Made by a program: the position numbers and the translations under genes
Origin: Planctomycetota bacterium
Lineage (GTDB): Bacteria > JAJVIF01 > JAPKYR01
DNA: 62,344 nucleotides
Direction: 5' to 3'
NCBI GenBank assembly: GCA_030614715.1
Contig: JAUWTM010000007.1
Span: 1 to 62,344, forward strand
Shown here: positions 43,452 through 51,126 of the stretch, piece by piece
How the letters are laid out: every line of letters begins with the position of its first letter
How positions within the stretch are numbered: position 1 is the stretch's first letter
The notes under the pieces: model-generated
The model's input: the letters and a program-made list of their open reading frames with translations, nothing else
Databases searched by the model: none
Told to the model about the DNA's origin: nothing

Positions 43452-44456
43452 AATTGCGGATGGCGGTCTTCCCTCACCGAATTCCCTGAGCATCCGCTCC
43501 ACCTCTTCAGAATCGTCGCATCGGACAATCATGTTTCTGAGAATCGACGCCTGCGCGAAACCCCTCAGGTACTTCGCCACGTGCTTCCTGAATTCCCAGA
43601 CCCCTTTCGGGGGAGGCCAGCCTTCGAGAATCAGCCGCTGATGTTCTAGCATAACGTCGACGATCTCGTCCCTTGTCCTCGATGGTCTTGAGGTCCCGTC
43701 TTCAAGGTATCGCCGGCAGTCTCCGATCATCCACGGGTCACCGAGAATTGCCCTTCCGACCATTACTCCCGCGCATCCGGTCTCATCGAACATTCGTTTA
43801 ACGTCAGAAGGCTCCGCAACGTCCCCGTTTCCAATAACCGGGATGGATAATTCATCGACCAGTCTCGCAATCCAATCCCAGTCGGCGGTCCCATCAAAAC
43901 CCTGACGCGCATAGCGTCCATGTAAGGTTACCCATGCGCAGCCGAGATCCTGTGCACGTCGACAAGCCTCGATCCCGGACTTATCATCCTTCAGGTGAAA
44001 GCCGATTCTCGTTTTCAGGCTGACTGGAATTGACACGGCATCCAGGATTGCCTTCAGATTTTCCTCCAGAAGATCCAGATCCTTCAGAAGGAGGCTTCCT
44101 CCCCCGCCCTTATGAACCTTCCGTACGCTGCACCCGCAGTTGAAATCGATCGATGCGGCACCCGCCCCTTCGAGGATGCCCGCGGCCTTTCTGCAGATTC
44201 GCGGATTGTTTCCGAAAATCTGGACGTGCCCTCCCTCCTCCAGAACCTGGCGTACGTATCCATCGCGGTTCGGTGATTTAGTTGATGCCACCGCATGCGT
44301 GGAGACGAACGGTATCCACATGTGACGGACGTTAAACTGTCGCAGGATTTTCCTGTACGGGGCATCGGTCCAACCCGCAAGAGGTGCAGCACAAACAGGC
44401 TTCTCACCCGGATCGAGAAGGCATTCAAGGAGATTATCTTCTTCTGGTATTGTCAT
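43443..44456 (-). CDS. dus: tRNA-dihydrouridine synthase
   Basis: 337 residues from ATG 44456. A longer frame to 44576 is possible, but its first 40 codons are translated repeat DNA, and a TATAAT (44475-44470) lies inside it. The FMN-dependent Dus pattern is present: CAAPLAGWTDAPYRKI, IDFNCGCSVRKVHKGGGGSLL (with the catalytic Cys), SLKTRIGF, WVTLHGRYARQGFDGTADW, VIGNGDV and AGVMVGRAILGDPW. It reduces uridine in tRNA. The start lies about 7 bases after the predicted transcript start, without an SD. The upstream gene is coaX, from which dus is separated by repeat DNA. Confidence 0.92.
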   Translation of the reverse strand: MTIPEEDNLLECLLDPGEKPVCAAPLAGWTDAPYRKILRQFNVRHMWIPFVSTHAVASTKSPNRDGYVRQVLEEGGHVQIFGNNPRICRKAAGILEGAGAASIDFNCGCSVRKVHKGGGGSLLLKDLDLLEENLKAILDAVSIPVSLKTRIGFHLKDDKSGIEACRRAQDLGCAWVTLHGRYARQGFDGTADWDWIARLVDELSIPVIGNGDVAEPSDVKRMFDETGCAGVMVGRAILGDPWMIGDCRRYLEDGTSRPSRTRDEIVDVMLEHQRLILEGWPPPKGVWEFRKHVAKYLRGFAQASILRNMIVRCDDSEEVERMLREFGEGRPPSAISG

Positions 44457-44469
44457 GCCCGGTGTCAAA

Positions 44470-44475
44470 ATTATA
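44470..44475 (-). promoter_or_regulatory. -10 element of dus
   Basis: Perfect TATAAT on the minus strand, 13 bases before the chosen ATG. Confidence 0.5.
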
Positions 44476-44490
44476 CTTACATGGTGCTGG

Positions 44491-44573
44491 AGTGGGGACC
44501 CCTGGGAGCGGGGACCTCTGGGAGCGGGGACCTCAGGTCCGCGGGAGCGGCGATGTCCCATCGGCGCATTCAC
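44491..44573 (-). repeat. Dispersed GC-rich repeat, diverged third copy
   Basis: On the minus strand it reads GCGCCGATGGGACATCG, then CCGCGGACCTGAGGTCCCCG and further CGCTCCCAG units. On the plus strand CTGGGAGCGGGGACCT occurs twice in tandem, with partial flanking units. It shares the CCCGCGGACC, AGGTCCCCGCTCCCAG vocabulary of the other two copies. Confidence 0.7.
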
Positions 44574-44579
44574 CAAACC

Positions 44580-45365
44580 CTACCGATCCTTATTCAGATT
44601 ATAGAGGAATTTTAAACCCTTGAGTGTGAGGTCGTGCTCAATATGCTGAATCACGTCTGTTGCGTCAGCTATCAGGTCCACCATCCCACCCGTACCGATA
44701 ACGGTTGCGTCTTCACCGAGTTCTGCCCGGAACCGCTTGACCATTCCTTCAACCACTGATGCGTAACCGTTTATCGCACCTGACTGAAGGCTTTCATCGG
44801 TTGCCTTGCCGATGGCATCCTTCGGTTTTCGGAACTCGATCATGCTCAGGAGAGCTGCTCCCGATGACAGGGCAGAGTAGGATGTATACAGACCCGGAAA
44901 GATCGCACCGCCGATATATTCCTTGTCACGCGATATGGCGCAGAATGTCAGTGCAGTACCGAAATCGATGATAATCAACGGTGCCGGATACAGGTTGATC
45001 CCGGCGACCGCGTTCACGATCCTGTCCGCTCCCACCTGACGTGGATCGTCGTACTTGACAGGCATCTCGGTACGTATTCCGGGTCCGACCACGAGGGGTT
45101 CGATATCAAAGTAAGTCTTTGCTACGATCCTGAACGTGCTGGTCAACGCAGGTACAACCGACGACAGAGCGAACGCCGTGATTTTATGGACAGCGTCCTC
45201 CGAATCGGTTTCGGTTCGGCGAATCAGGATGTTGTGAAGCAGAACTCCGTATTCGTCGGCGGTTTTACAGTGGTCGGTAGCGATCCGGGCCTTGCCCAGT
45301 ATGCGATCGCCATCGAAAACACCGCAAACGATGTTTGTGTTCCCTATATCGATTGCCAGCAACAT
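44580..45365 (-). CDS. coaX: Type III pantothenate kinase
   Basis: 261 residues. It phosphorylates pantothenate, the first committed step to CoA. CoaX motifs are present: AIDIGNTNIV at the N-terminus, PRQVGADRIVNA, IIDFGTALTF, and GGAIFPGLYTSYSALSSGAALL. It is the last clear gene of the minus-strand cofactor cluster, 15 bases after the coiled-coil gene, and acts on the product of the panB-panC-panD genes of the same cluster. Confidence 0.95.
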   Translation of the reverse strand: MLLAIDIGNTNIVCGVFDGDRILGKARIATDHCKTADEYGVLLHNILIRRTETDSEDAVHKITAFALSSVVPALTSTFRIVAKTYFDIEPLVVGPGIRTEMPVKYDDPRQVGADRIVNAVAGINLYPAPLIIIDFGTALTFCAISRDKEYIGGAIFPGLYTSYSALSSGAALLSMIEFRKPKDAIGKATDESLQSGAINGYASVVEGMVKRFRAELGEDATVIGTGGMVDLIADATDVIQHIEHDLTLKGLKFLYNLNKDR

Positions 45366-45380
45366 TTGTTTCAGCTGAAA

Positions 45381-45686
45381 TTAAAGCCCGGACTGGAAGC
45401 TCCTGTAGTAAGCACGTTCCTTCTCAAGTTCCTCGATAGTCGGCACCAGCTTCTCATACTCAGCTTTTAAGTCCGTGAGTTCCTTTTCCAGATCTGACAC
45501 TCGTACAGAAAAACATTCCTTGTTTTCCTCGCACTCTTTAAGCACTTCGATGCGGTATTCGAGAGACCGGATGTCCTTCTCGTAATACCTGCCACCAGTG
45601 ATCTCATCGATTTTATCAGTCAACTCATCGATGTAATTCTCAAGGAACTCAATGCGTTCCTGTCTATGTCTGATGTCTTCAGCCAC
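45381..45686 (-). CDS. Small coiled-coil protein
   Basis: 101 residues from a GTG start with SD AAAGGAAA. Nearly the whole chain is charged and heptad-like (ERIEFLENYIDELTDKIDEI; SDLEKELTDLKAEYEKLVPTIEELEKE), ending YYRSFQSGL. Two Cys lie mid-chain (ECEENKEC). No family is recognised. It is embedded between nadC (109-base gap) and coaX (15-base gap), so it is probably co-transcribed with the cofactor genes. Function unknown. Confidence 0.8.
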   Translation of the reverse strand: MAEDIRHRQERIEFLENYIDELTDKIDEITGGRYYEKDIRSLEYRIEVLKECEENKECFSVRVSDLEKELTDLKAEYEKLVPTIEELEKERAYYRSFQSGL

Positions 45687-45795
45687 GTTTGTTTCCTTTC
45701 AATAAATCGTCGCCCTCAGGATTATCTATCCACACAGCGATACCAGGGCTTAAGTATCTCCGATTTAATATCCTTTAAAGTCGGCTCATTTTATA

Positions 45796-46674
45796 TCAGG
45801 AATCCAGTGATTTGAATTCCAGCGACAAATCTGCGCTAGGAGCCGAATGAGTCATGAACCCGACCGAAATGACGTCAACACCGCTTTCAGCCCAGTCCCT
45901 TACGTTTTCAAGGGTGATTCCACCCGACGCTTCGACTATCACCTGGTCACCCACAAGTTGTACCGCTTCCCTGCCGTCGTCAGGGGTCATATTATCGAGC
46001 ATTACCACATCCGCACCGGCGCCAACGGCATTTTCCACCATGTCGATATCGTCAACCTCGACCTCGACCTTCGTCGTATGACCGTTTATCTGCCTGATTC
46101 TCTTAATTGCTTCCTCAAGGTTGCTGCCAACAAGAGCTACATGGTTGTCCTTCAGCATTACGCTTGCATCGAGTCCGGGACGGTGATTCGATCCGCCACC
46201 ACAACGTACAGCGTACTTCTCCAGCGACCTGAGTCCGGGTGTGGTTTTCCGCGTATCAACTATCTTTGCTTTCGTTCCGACAGTCAGTTTAACGAATTCC
46301 GAAGTTAATGATGCAATTCCCGACAGGTGGGTGAGGAGGTTGAGAGCTGTTCTTTCGGCACGCAGGAGACGTCGGGCATCGCCGGTAACGCTGATTAAGA
46401 TTTCACCAGTATTGTACTGTGTTCCGTCCGGTACAGCCTTTGTAATTACCAGCTCCGGATCAGATTTCTTCAGTATCCTGAGGAATCCACCGACTCCCGA
46501 TGCGACACCCTTCGATTTGGCCAGCACTTCAGCTGTAATCCTGACACCATCGAGTGGCAGCGGGTCTGACGTAACGTCTCCGCAGCCGATGTCCTGTTCG
46601 AGCCATCGTTCGATATCGCTGTCGATCGTCTCCCAGGGAAAATCCGGGATTATGGAGTCGTTATATTTTCCCAT
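45796..46674 (-). CDS. nadC: Nicotinate-nucleotide pyrophosphorylase (quinolinate phosphoribosyltransferase)
   Basis: 292 residues. It converts quinolinate and PRPP to nicotinate mononucleotide and CO2. The N-terminal DIGCGDVTSD, ERTALNLLTHLSGIA, VDTRKTTPGLRSLEKYAVRCGGGSNHR and VMLKDNHVA, and the C-terminal DVVMLDNMTPDD and EASGGITLENV are the family signature, including the Arg, Lys and His residues that bind the diphosphate. It begins 7 bases after nadX with the SD AGGATC in between, so the two are co-transcribed. Confidence 0.97.
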   Translation of the reverse strand: MGKYNDSIIPDFPWETIDSDIERWLEQDIGCGDVTSDPLPLDGVRITAEVLAKSKGVASGVGGFLRILKKSDPELVITKAVPDGTQYNTGEILISVTGDARRLLRAERTALNLLTHLSGIASLTSEFVKLTVGTKAKIVDTRKTTPGLRSLEKYAVRCGGGSNHRPGLDASVMLKDNHVALVGSNLEEAIKRIRQINGHTTKVEVEVDDIDMVENAVGAGADVVMLDNMTPDDGREAVQLVGDQVIVEASGGITLENVRDWAESGVDVISVGFMTHSAPSADLSLEFKSLDS

Positions 46675-46681
46675 TAGATCC

Positions 46682-47482
46682 TCATGTGCCGACTATGATC
46701 GATTTCGTCAGGCCGCGCACGGTAGCGAGAATCGAATACGCTGCGAGCCGGCTTGTTCTCGGATTCTCCTCGAATGGCACGTTTGAGACATCCATTATCA
46801 GTATTCCGTGACCGGATTCAACCCTGATCGAGTGCCTGTTACGGTCACTCGCGGGATCGGCCCATACTTCGACCATTGTTTTATCGAGGCCGACAGTTCC
46901 GTGTGCCAGTGCCGAAGCCACGTTTATGCTCCTGGGGAAAGCCCCGGCAGCTTCCCGGGCTGTCCCTGAAAATACGCACGCTGGTTCAGTTAATTCAAGC
47001 GTTTTGATTCCCTGGCCCTGTACATATTTCGCATCCGCAAGTGTTGCCGCAGGTTTCGACGTCTTCAGAACAACCTTTGTAATGCTTTCGGCCGGTATCG
47101 CTTTCAGAGCGTCAAGTCCCGCGATAGCACCGGACGGTAGAATCAGCCGTCCACCTGTCCTGTCGGCTATAACCCTGAACTGGTCGGTTTCTCCAAGCCC
47201 GCCGATACTCGCAATGATGGCCGTTTTTCCACGCTCAAGGACGAATTTCGCTACCTCGCCGGCTACTGACGCTGCTGCGGCTTCAATATAAACATCGGTA
47301 TCTTCAGGGAAGTCCTTCAATGGAACCAGGAGAGATTCGGGATAACCGTTTTCCACAAGCACCCTGACAGCAAGGTCGGAATCGATATCAGCAACAGCGA
47401 CAAGCGTGAACTGGGGTTCATTTTTTAGTTCCCTGATTAAAAAAGTGCCGATTGTACCCACGCCAACGATACCGATTTTCAT
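46682..47482 (-). CDS. nadX: L-aspartate dehydrogenase
   Basis: 266 residues. It oxidises L-aspartate to iminoaspartate with NAD(P), replacing aspartate oxidase (NadB) in NAD synthesis. IGIVGVGTIGTFL is the Rossmann loop; IASIGGLG, LPSGAIAGLDALKA and VASALAHGTVGLD (with the catalytic His) are diagnostic. Located between nadA (63-base gap) and nadC, matching the order seen in bacteria that use the oxygen-independent route. Confidence 0.95.
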   Translation of the reverse strand: MKIGIVGVGTIGTFLIRELKNEPQFTLVAVADIDSDLAVRVLVENGYPESLLVPLKDFPEDTDVYIEAAAASVAGEVAKFVLERGKTAIIASIGGLGETDQFRVIADRTGGRLILPSGAIAGLDALKAIPAESITKVVLKTSKPAATLADAKYVQGQGIKTLELTEPACVFSGTAREAAGAFPRSINVASALAHGTVGLDKTMVEVWADPASDRNRHSIRVESGHGILIMDVSNVPFEENPRTSRLAAYSILATVRGLTKSIIVGT

Positions 47483-47545
47483 ATGTTTTAGCCCTTAATA
47501 TTAAAATGACAGGTACTGTCACCTGTCACACTTAATGTCCATATC

Positions 47546-48445
47546 TCAGCCGACCAGCATGTGTTCGAGCGATCGGATGGCCTTCGATGCGATCTCCTCA
47601 GGAACGGTTACCTCGACAGTCTCTGTCTCTACCGCATGGAGGAGCTTCGCGATAGTAGTCTTTTTCATGTTTGGGCAGATGTTCAGTTCTGACGGCGAGT
47701 AGAATATCTTGTCCGGGGTCTCATTTCTCAGCCTGTGAAGCATACCCTGTTCGGTAGCGATAATGTATTCCCTTGCATCGTTCTCACTGCAGAACCTCAG
47801 CATGCCGGATGTGCCGGTAATGTGATCGGATAATTCCAGCACGCCCTGATTGCACTCGGGATGCGACACCACAAGAGCGTTCGGCCATTTCTCCCGTGCG
47901 AGGAGTATGTCCTCTTTTAAAATTCGACTGTGTGTTGGACAGAAACCCTCGTAGATATGTACTTTCATTCCTGTCTCATGCTCTATGTAACGTCCAAGAT
48001 GTTTATCCGGCAGGAATACTACTTCCGTGCCCTCAGGAAGGCTTTCGACAACCCTGACCGCGTTCGCACTGGTGATGCAGTAATCGACCTCCGCCTTGAC
48101 CTCGGCAGTGGTGTTGACGTACGCGATAAATACCGCCTTCGGGTGCTTCATTCTCAGTGAGCGAACAGTAGGTGCGTCGATCATTTTCGCCATCGGGCAG
48201 ATTGCCGAATATTCGGGCATTATGACCTTCCTCGATGGTGCCAGGATCTTGGCTGTTTCGGCCATGAATCGAACACCGCAGCACACGATCAGTTCTGCGT
48301 CCACCCTTGCAGCAATCCTCGCAAGCTCGAGGGAGTCGCCCACGTAATCAGCGACGTCCTGAATCTCAGGTAACTGGTAATTATGCGCGAGTATCACACC
48401 ATTCTTCTCGCGCTTGTTTTCCTGTATTCTCTGCTGGACTGTCAT
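47546..48445 (-). CDS. nadA: Quinolinate synthase
   Basis: 299 residues from ATG 48445; an in-frame TTG nine bases upstream is less likely because the SD (AAAGGA) fits the ATG. It condenses iminoaspartate with dihydroxyacetone phosphate using a [4Fe-4S] cluster. The three cluster cysteines are in EYSAICPMAK, VSHPECNQGV and LNICPNMKK. AHNYQLPEIQDVADYVGDS, VYCITSANA-type text and FLPDKHLGRYI are family motifs. It follows panD after 80 bases. Confidence 0.96.
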   Translation of the reverse strand: MTVQQRIQENKREKNGVILAHNYQLPEIQDVADYVGDSLELARIAARVDAELIVCCGVRFMAETAKILAPSRKVIMPEYSAICPMAKMIDAPTVRSLRMKHPKAVFIAYVNTTAEVKAEVDYCITSANAVRVVESLPEGTEVVFLPDKHLGRYIEHETGMKVHIYEGFCPTHSRILKEDILLAREKWPNALVVSHPECNQGVLELSDHITGTSGMLRFCSENDAREYIIATEQGMLHRLRNETPDKIFYSPSELNICPNMKKTTIAKLLHAVETETVEVTVPEEIASKAIRSLEHMLVG

Positions 48446-48525
48446 ATTTATCAATCCTTTCAGACGTCCAAATGATCCCCCATTTTCACCCGGAACTTAA
48501 ACCGGGCATGATTATCACATCCGGC

Positions 48526-48927
48526 CTACAGAGCCCCCAGGGACTCCAGAGAAGTCTCGGGTACCAGGATGTCATCCTCGATAACAGCTTCGATCTCGTT
48601 ACCGTCACCCATGATCACTGTTTTAGGCTGCGCGAACCTGCCCTCAGGTACGTACTGGTACGCCATGATGAGGCATATGTCGCCGGGCTTCGCGAGATGT
48701 GCGCAGCCGCCGTTCATTCCGATGGTTTTCGATCCGGGAGGTGCTTCGATAGCGTAGCTCTCGAATCTTGCGCCATTTTCGATATTCACGATCTGGATTT
48801 TTTCGTACGGCAGAATTCCAGCCGCGTCCATGAGTTCCCTGTCGATCGACACGGAGCCCACGTAGTCCAGGTCGGCACGGGTAACGGTGCATCGATGTAA
48901 TTTTCCCATTAAGAATTGTCTAAACAT
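48526..48927 (-). CDS. panD: Aspartate 1-decarboxylase proenzyme
   Basis: 133 residues from ATG 48927 with SD AAGGA. This start places the self-cleavage pair at Gly24-Ser25 (DYVGSVSID), the canonical numbering of the pyruvoyl enzyme. HRCTVTRADL and the IDRELMDAAGILPYEKIQIVN segment, INGGCAHL-type text (GMNGGCAHLAKPGD) and IIMAYQY-like LIMAYQYV are standard. It makes beta-alanine for pantothenate. Its start overlaps the panC stop by 8 bases, implying translational coupling. Confidence 0.95.
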   Translation of the reverse strand: MFRQFLMGKLHRCTVTRADLDYVGSVSIDRELMDAAGILPYEKIQIVNIENGARFESYAIEAPPGSKTIGMNGGCAHLAKPGDICLIMAYQYVPEGRFAQPKTVIMGDGNEIEAVIEDDILVPETSLESLGAL

Positions 48928-49813
48928 CTTTTCTTTCCTTATCGGGTGATAAAACTGTATTGTCAATCAACCTTGTTTTTCCAATGGTAACTGCAAGCGC
49001 AACGACCGCGGGATTCTCGATTGTCTCGATTTCCGAAAGATCCTCAGCGTCGCGGCATTCAATGTAGTCAATCTCAGCACTCTCAACCTGTTTGATGGAA
49101 TCCCGGACCATTTCCCCTATCACCTTGGGATCCCGGATACCGTTCTCAAACGCCTGTTCGGCTATGTCGAGTCCTTTTCTCAGGCAGAGCGCATCCACAC
49201 GCGCTTTGTCTGTCAGATACTTGTTCCTCGAACTCATCGCGAGGCCGTCAGGTTCGCGTACGATAGGACATCCCACGATTTCCAGCAGGAAATCGAGGTC
49301 GCGAACCATCCGCCTGAGAACAAGTAACTGCTGGTAGTCCTTCATCCCGAAATACGCACGGTCGGGAAGGCATGCGTTGAAGAGTTTCGAGACCACTGTT
49401 GTAACACCGCGAAAATGAAACGGTCGGCTTTCTCCGCAGAGTCCCGTGCTGATATTCACTTCGACTACATGCACGCTGCTGTTTTCAGGATACATAACCT
49501 CAACGGCCGGACAGTAAGCGGATGTCGCACCGGCGGCTACAGCAAGTTTCAGATCACTGGCTTCATCGCGTGGGTATTTCCCAAGGTCTTCGTCTGGTCC
49601 GAACTGGGTGGGATTAACGAATATTGTGACTATCGTTTCGTCGCAACCTGCGGCACTCGCACGTATCAGCGACAGGTGACCGTCATGGAGCGCACCCATG
49701 GTTGGAACGCAACCGATGGTCTTACCCTCCCGACGTCGATCACGCGACCACGCCTGCATCTCGGATGGAGTGCGGAACACTGTGATCGGGATATTTTTCG
49801 CTGCTACGGTCAA
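48920..49813 (-). CDS. panC: Pantothenate synthetase
   Basis: 297 residues from a TTG start with SD GAGAGG. It joins pantoate and beta-alanine with ATP. VPTMGALHDGHLSLI carries the HIGH-type motif; FVNPTQFGPDEDLGKYPR, FGMKDYQQLLVLRRMVRDL and LAMSSRNKYL (KMSKS-type) are all present. Starts 11 bases after panB. Confidence 0.97.
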   Translation of the reverse strand: MTVAAKNIPITVFRTPSEMQAWSRDRRREGKTIGCVPTMGALHDGHLSLIRASAAGCDETIVTIFVNPTQFGPDEDLGKYPRDEASDLKLAVAAGATSAYCPAVEVMYPENSSVHVVEVNISTGLCGESRPFHFRGVTTVVSKLFNACLPDRAYFGMKDYQQLLVLRRMVRDLDFLLEIVGCPIVREPDGLAMSSRNKYLTDKARVDALCLRKGLDIAEQAFENGIRDPKVIGEMVRDSIKQVESAEIDYIECRDAEDLSEIETIENPAVVALAVTIGKTRLIDNTVLSPDKERKDV

Positions 49814-49824
49814 GTTACGTCCTC

Positions 49825-50697
49825 TCAGTTCAGATTTTCACTTCCGGCCTTGTCCACACCTTCAGCCAGCTTCCGGTAAACCTCATCATCGAGTGAGAAC
49901 GACTCGTCCATCGATGGATACTCACCTTTATGGACGTCCTCGATGTAGTTCTTCGTCGCTTCGATAATCGTATCGCCCAGATGCGCGTAGTTCCTTACGA
50001 ATCTCGGCTGGTATCCCGGTATCAGGTCCATTACGTCATGGAAAACCAGGATCTGACCGTCCACGTCGGGTCCTGCACCGATACCAATTGTCGGGATTGA
50101 GATTTCATGTGTGATCATCCCGGCTACTTCAGTCGGGACACATTCCAGGACCAGTGAAAAAGCACCTGTTTCCTCAACACGTTTAGCCTCGGCAAGCAGC
50201 TCTTCCGCAGCCTTCTGACGCCTCGCCTGGATCCTGAATCCGCCGATAGCATTTATTGACTGCGGCAGGAGACCCAGATGAGCCATCACGGGTACGCCGG
50301 AGTTTACCAGGCGCTCCATGAGTCCCAGCAGACGTCCGCCACCCTCGAACTTGACGGCTTCGCACCGTCCCTCTTTCACAAGACGGATTGCATTGTCCAT
50401 GGCCTTCTCTTCGTTGCTCTGGAAACTCCCGAACGGCATATCACCGACAAGAAATGTCCGTGTTAACCCGCGCGACACCATTCGTGAGTGGTAGATTACG
50501 TCTTCCAATGTGACTGGTAGAGTGTTCTCGTGGCCCTGCACGACCATCCCGAGTGAATCGCCGACCAGGATGCCGTCGATTCCTGCCCGGTCAAGAAGAA
50601 CTGCCGTGGGGTAGTCGTAAGCTGTCAGCCAGACTGACTTCTCACCACGTTTCTTCTTTGCCCTGAGCGTTTTTACCGTTACTTTTTTCTCAGTCAT
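49825..50697 (-). CDS. panB: Ketopantoate hydroxymethyltransferase
   Basis: 290 residues; strong SD AAGGAGG. It adds a hydroxymethyl group from methylene-THF to 2-oxoisovalerate. LTAYDYPTAVLLDRAGIDGILVGDSLG, VSRGLTRTFLVGDMPFGSFQ, AVKFEGG, MAHLGLLPQSINAIGGFRIQ, LVLECVP and GIGAGPDVDGQILVFHD are typical, with the metal-binding Asp and Glu residues. It is the first gene of the minus-strand cofactor operon, behind its own promoter and a leader terminator-like hairpin. Confidence 0.97.
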   Translation of the reverse strand: MTEKKVTVKTLRAKKKRGEKSVWLTAYDYPTAVLLDRAGIDGILVGDSLGMVVQGHENTLPVTLEDVIYHSRMVSRGLTRTFLVGDMPFGSFQSNEEKAMDNAIRLVKEGRCEAVKFEGGGRLLGLMERLVNSGVPVMAHLGLLPQSINAIGGFRIQARRQKAAEELLAEAKRVEETGAFSLVLECVPTEVAGMITHEISIPTIGIGAGPDVDGQILVFHDVMDLIPGYQPRFVRNYAHLGDTIIEATKNYIEDVHKGEYPSMDESFSLDDEVYRKLAEGVDKAGSENLN

Positions 50698-50763
50698 CCT
50701 ATCCTCCTTACAGGTAGAATGGATGCCCCCTCAGATCGACTCCCACTAAGAATCCAGGCATTC

Positions 50764-50785
50764 AAAAAGCCCGTGCGATCCGGGC
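50764..50785 (-). terminator. Terminator-like hairpin within the panB leader
   Basis: On the minus strand GCCCG-GATCGCA-CGGGC followed by TTTTT (50785 to 50764). It lies 67 bases before panB and about 73 bases after the predicted transcript start, so it may be an attenuator rather than an end of a gene. Confidence 0.6.
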
Positions 50786-50864
50786 GAAGTAACAGGCTGG
50801 ATATCTCCAGTTCCGTATTATTTCTCCGTCTCGGTCGCAATGGATCCAAGCGGTCGTCCGCATG

Positions 50865-50893
50865 AATGTAACACAAACTTAACGATCCCGCAA
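50865..50893 (-). promoter_or_regulatory. Promoter of the pan/nad operon
   Basis: Minus strand TTGCGG (50893-50888), 17-bp spacer ending in TGT, TACATT (50870-50865): an extended -10 promoter. Start predicted near 50858. Confidence 0.6.
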
Positions 50894-51054
50894 GGAGATT
50901 CCGGCCAGGATGCAAATTTGTGAAAAAATGCGCAATCGGCTCGCCATGCGGATTACGTCCAGTATTTGTGTCACCACACTCTGTGACGCGGTTCCACACG
51001 ACTTTGTTGCGTGATATACGGTTTATCGGTGCAAATAAATACATGTTGAATCCA
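50894..51054. other. Divergent intergenic region between panB and the lysine operon
   Basis: Part of a 429-base gap. It lies between the two divergent promoters. A long minus-strand open frame across it has no SD and no family sequence and is not called. Nothing else is recognised. Confidence 0.3.
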
Positions 51055-51083
51055 TTGCCCCTTGACATCCGCTCTGTTACAAT
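51055..51083 (+). promoter_or_regulatory. Promoter of the lysine-degradation operon
   Basis: TTGCCC (51055-51060), 17-bp spacer ending in TGT, TACAAT (51078-51083): extended -10 type, start near 51090. Confidence 0.55.
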
Positions 51084-51126
51084 TCCAAACTCTTGACGGG
51101 GAATCAACCGTAAGGTCTGGACTATT

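Noticed and set aside
43443-44576. Longer dus start at 44576
   Set aside because: The first 40 codons translate the GC-rich repeat and include the -10; ATG 44456 begins the conserved enzyme sequence.
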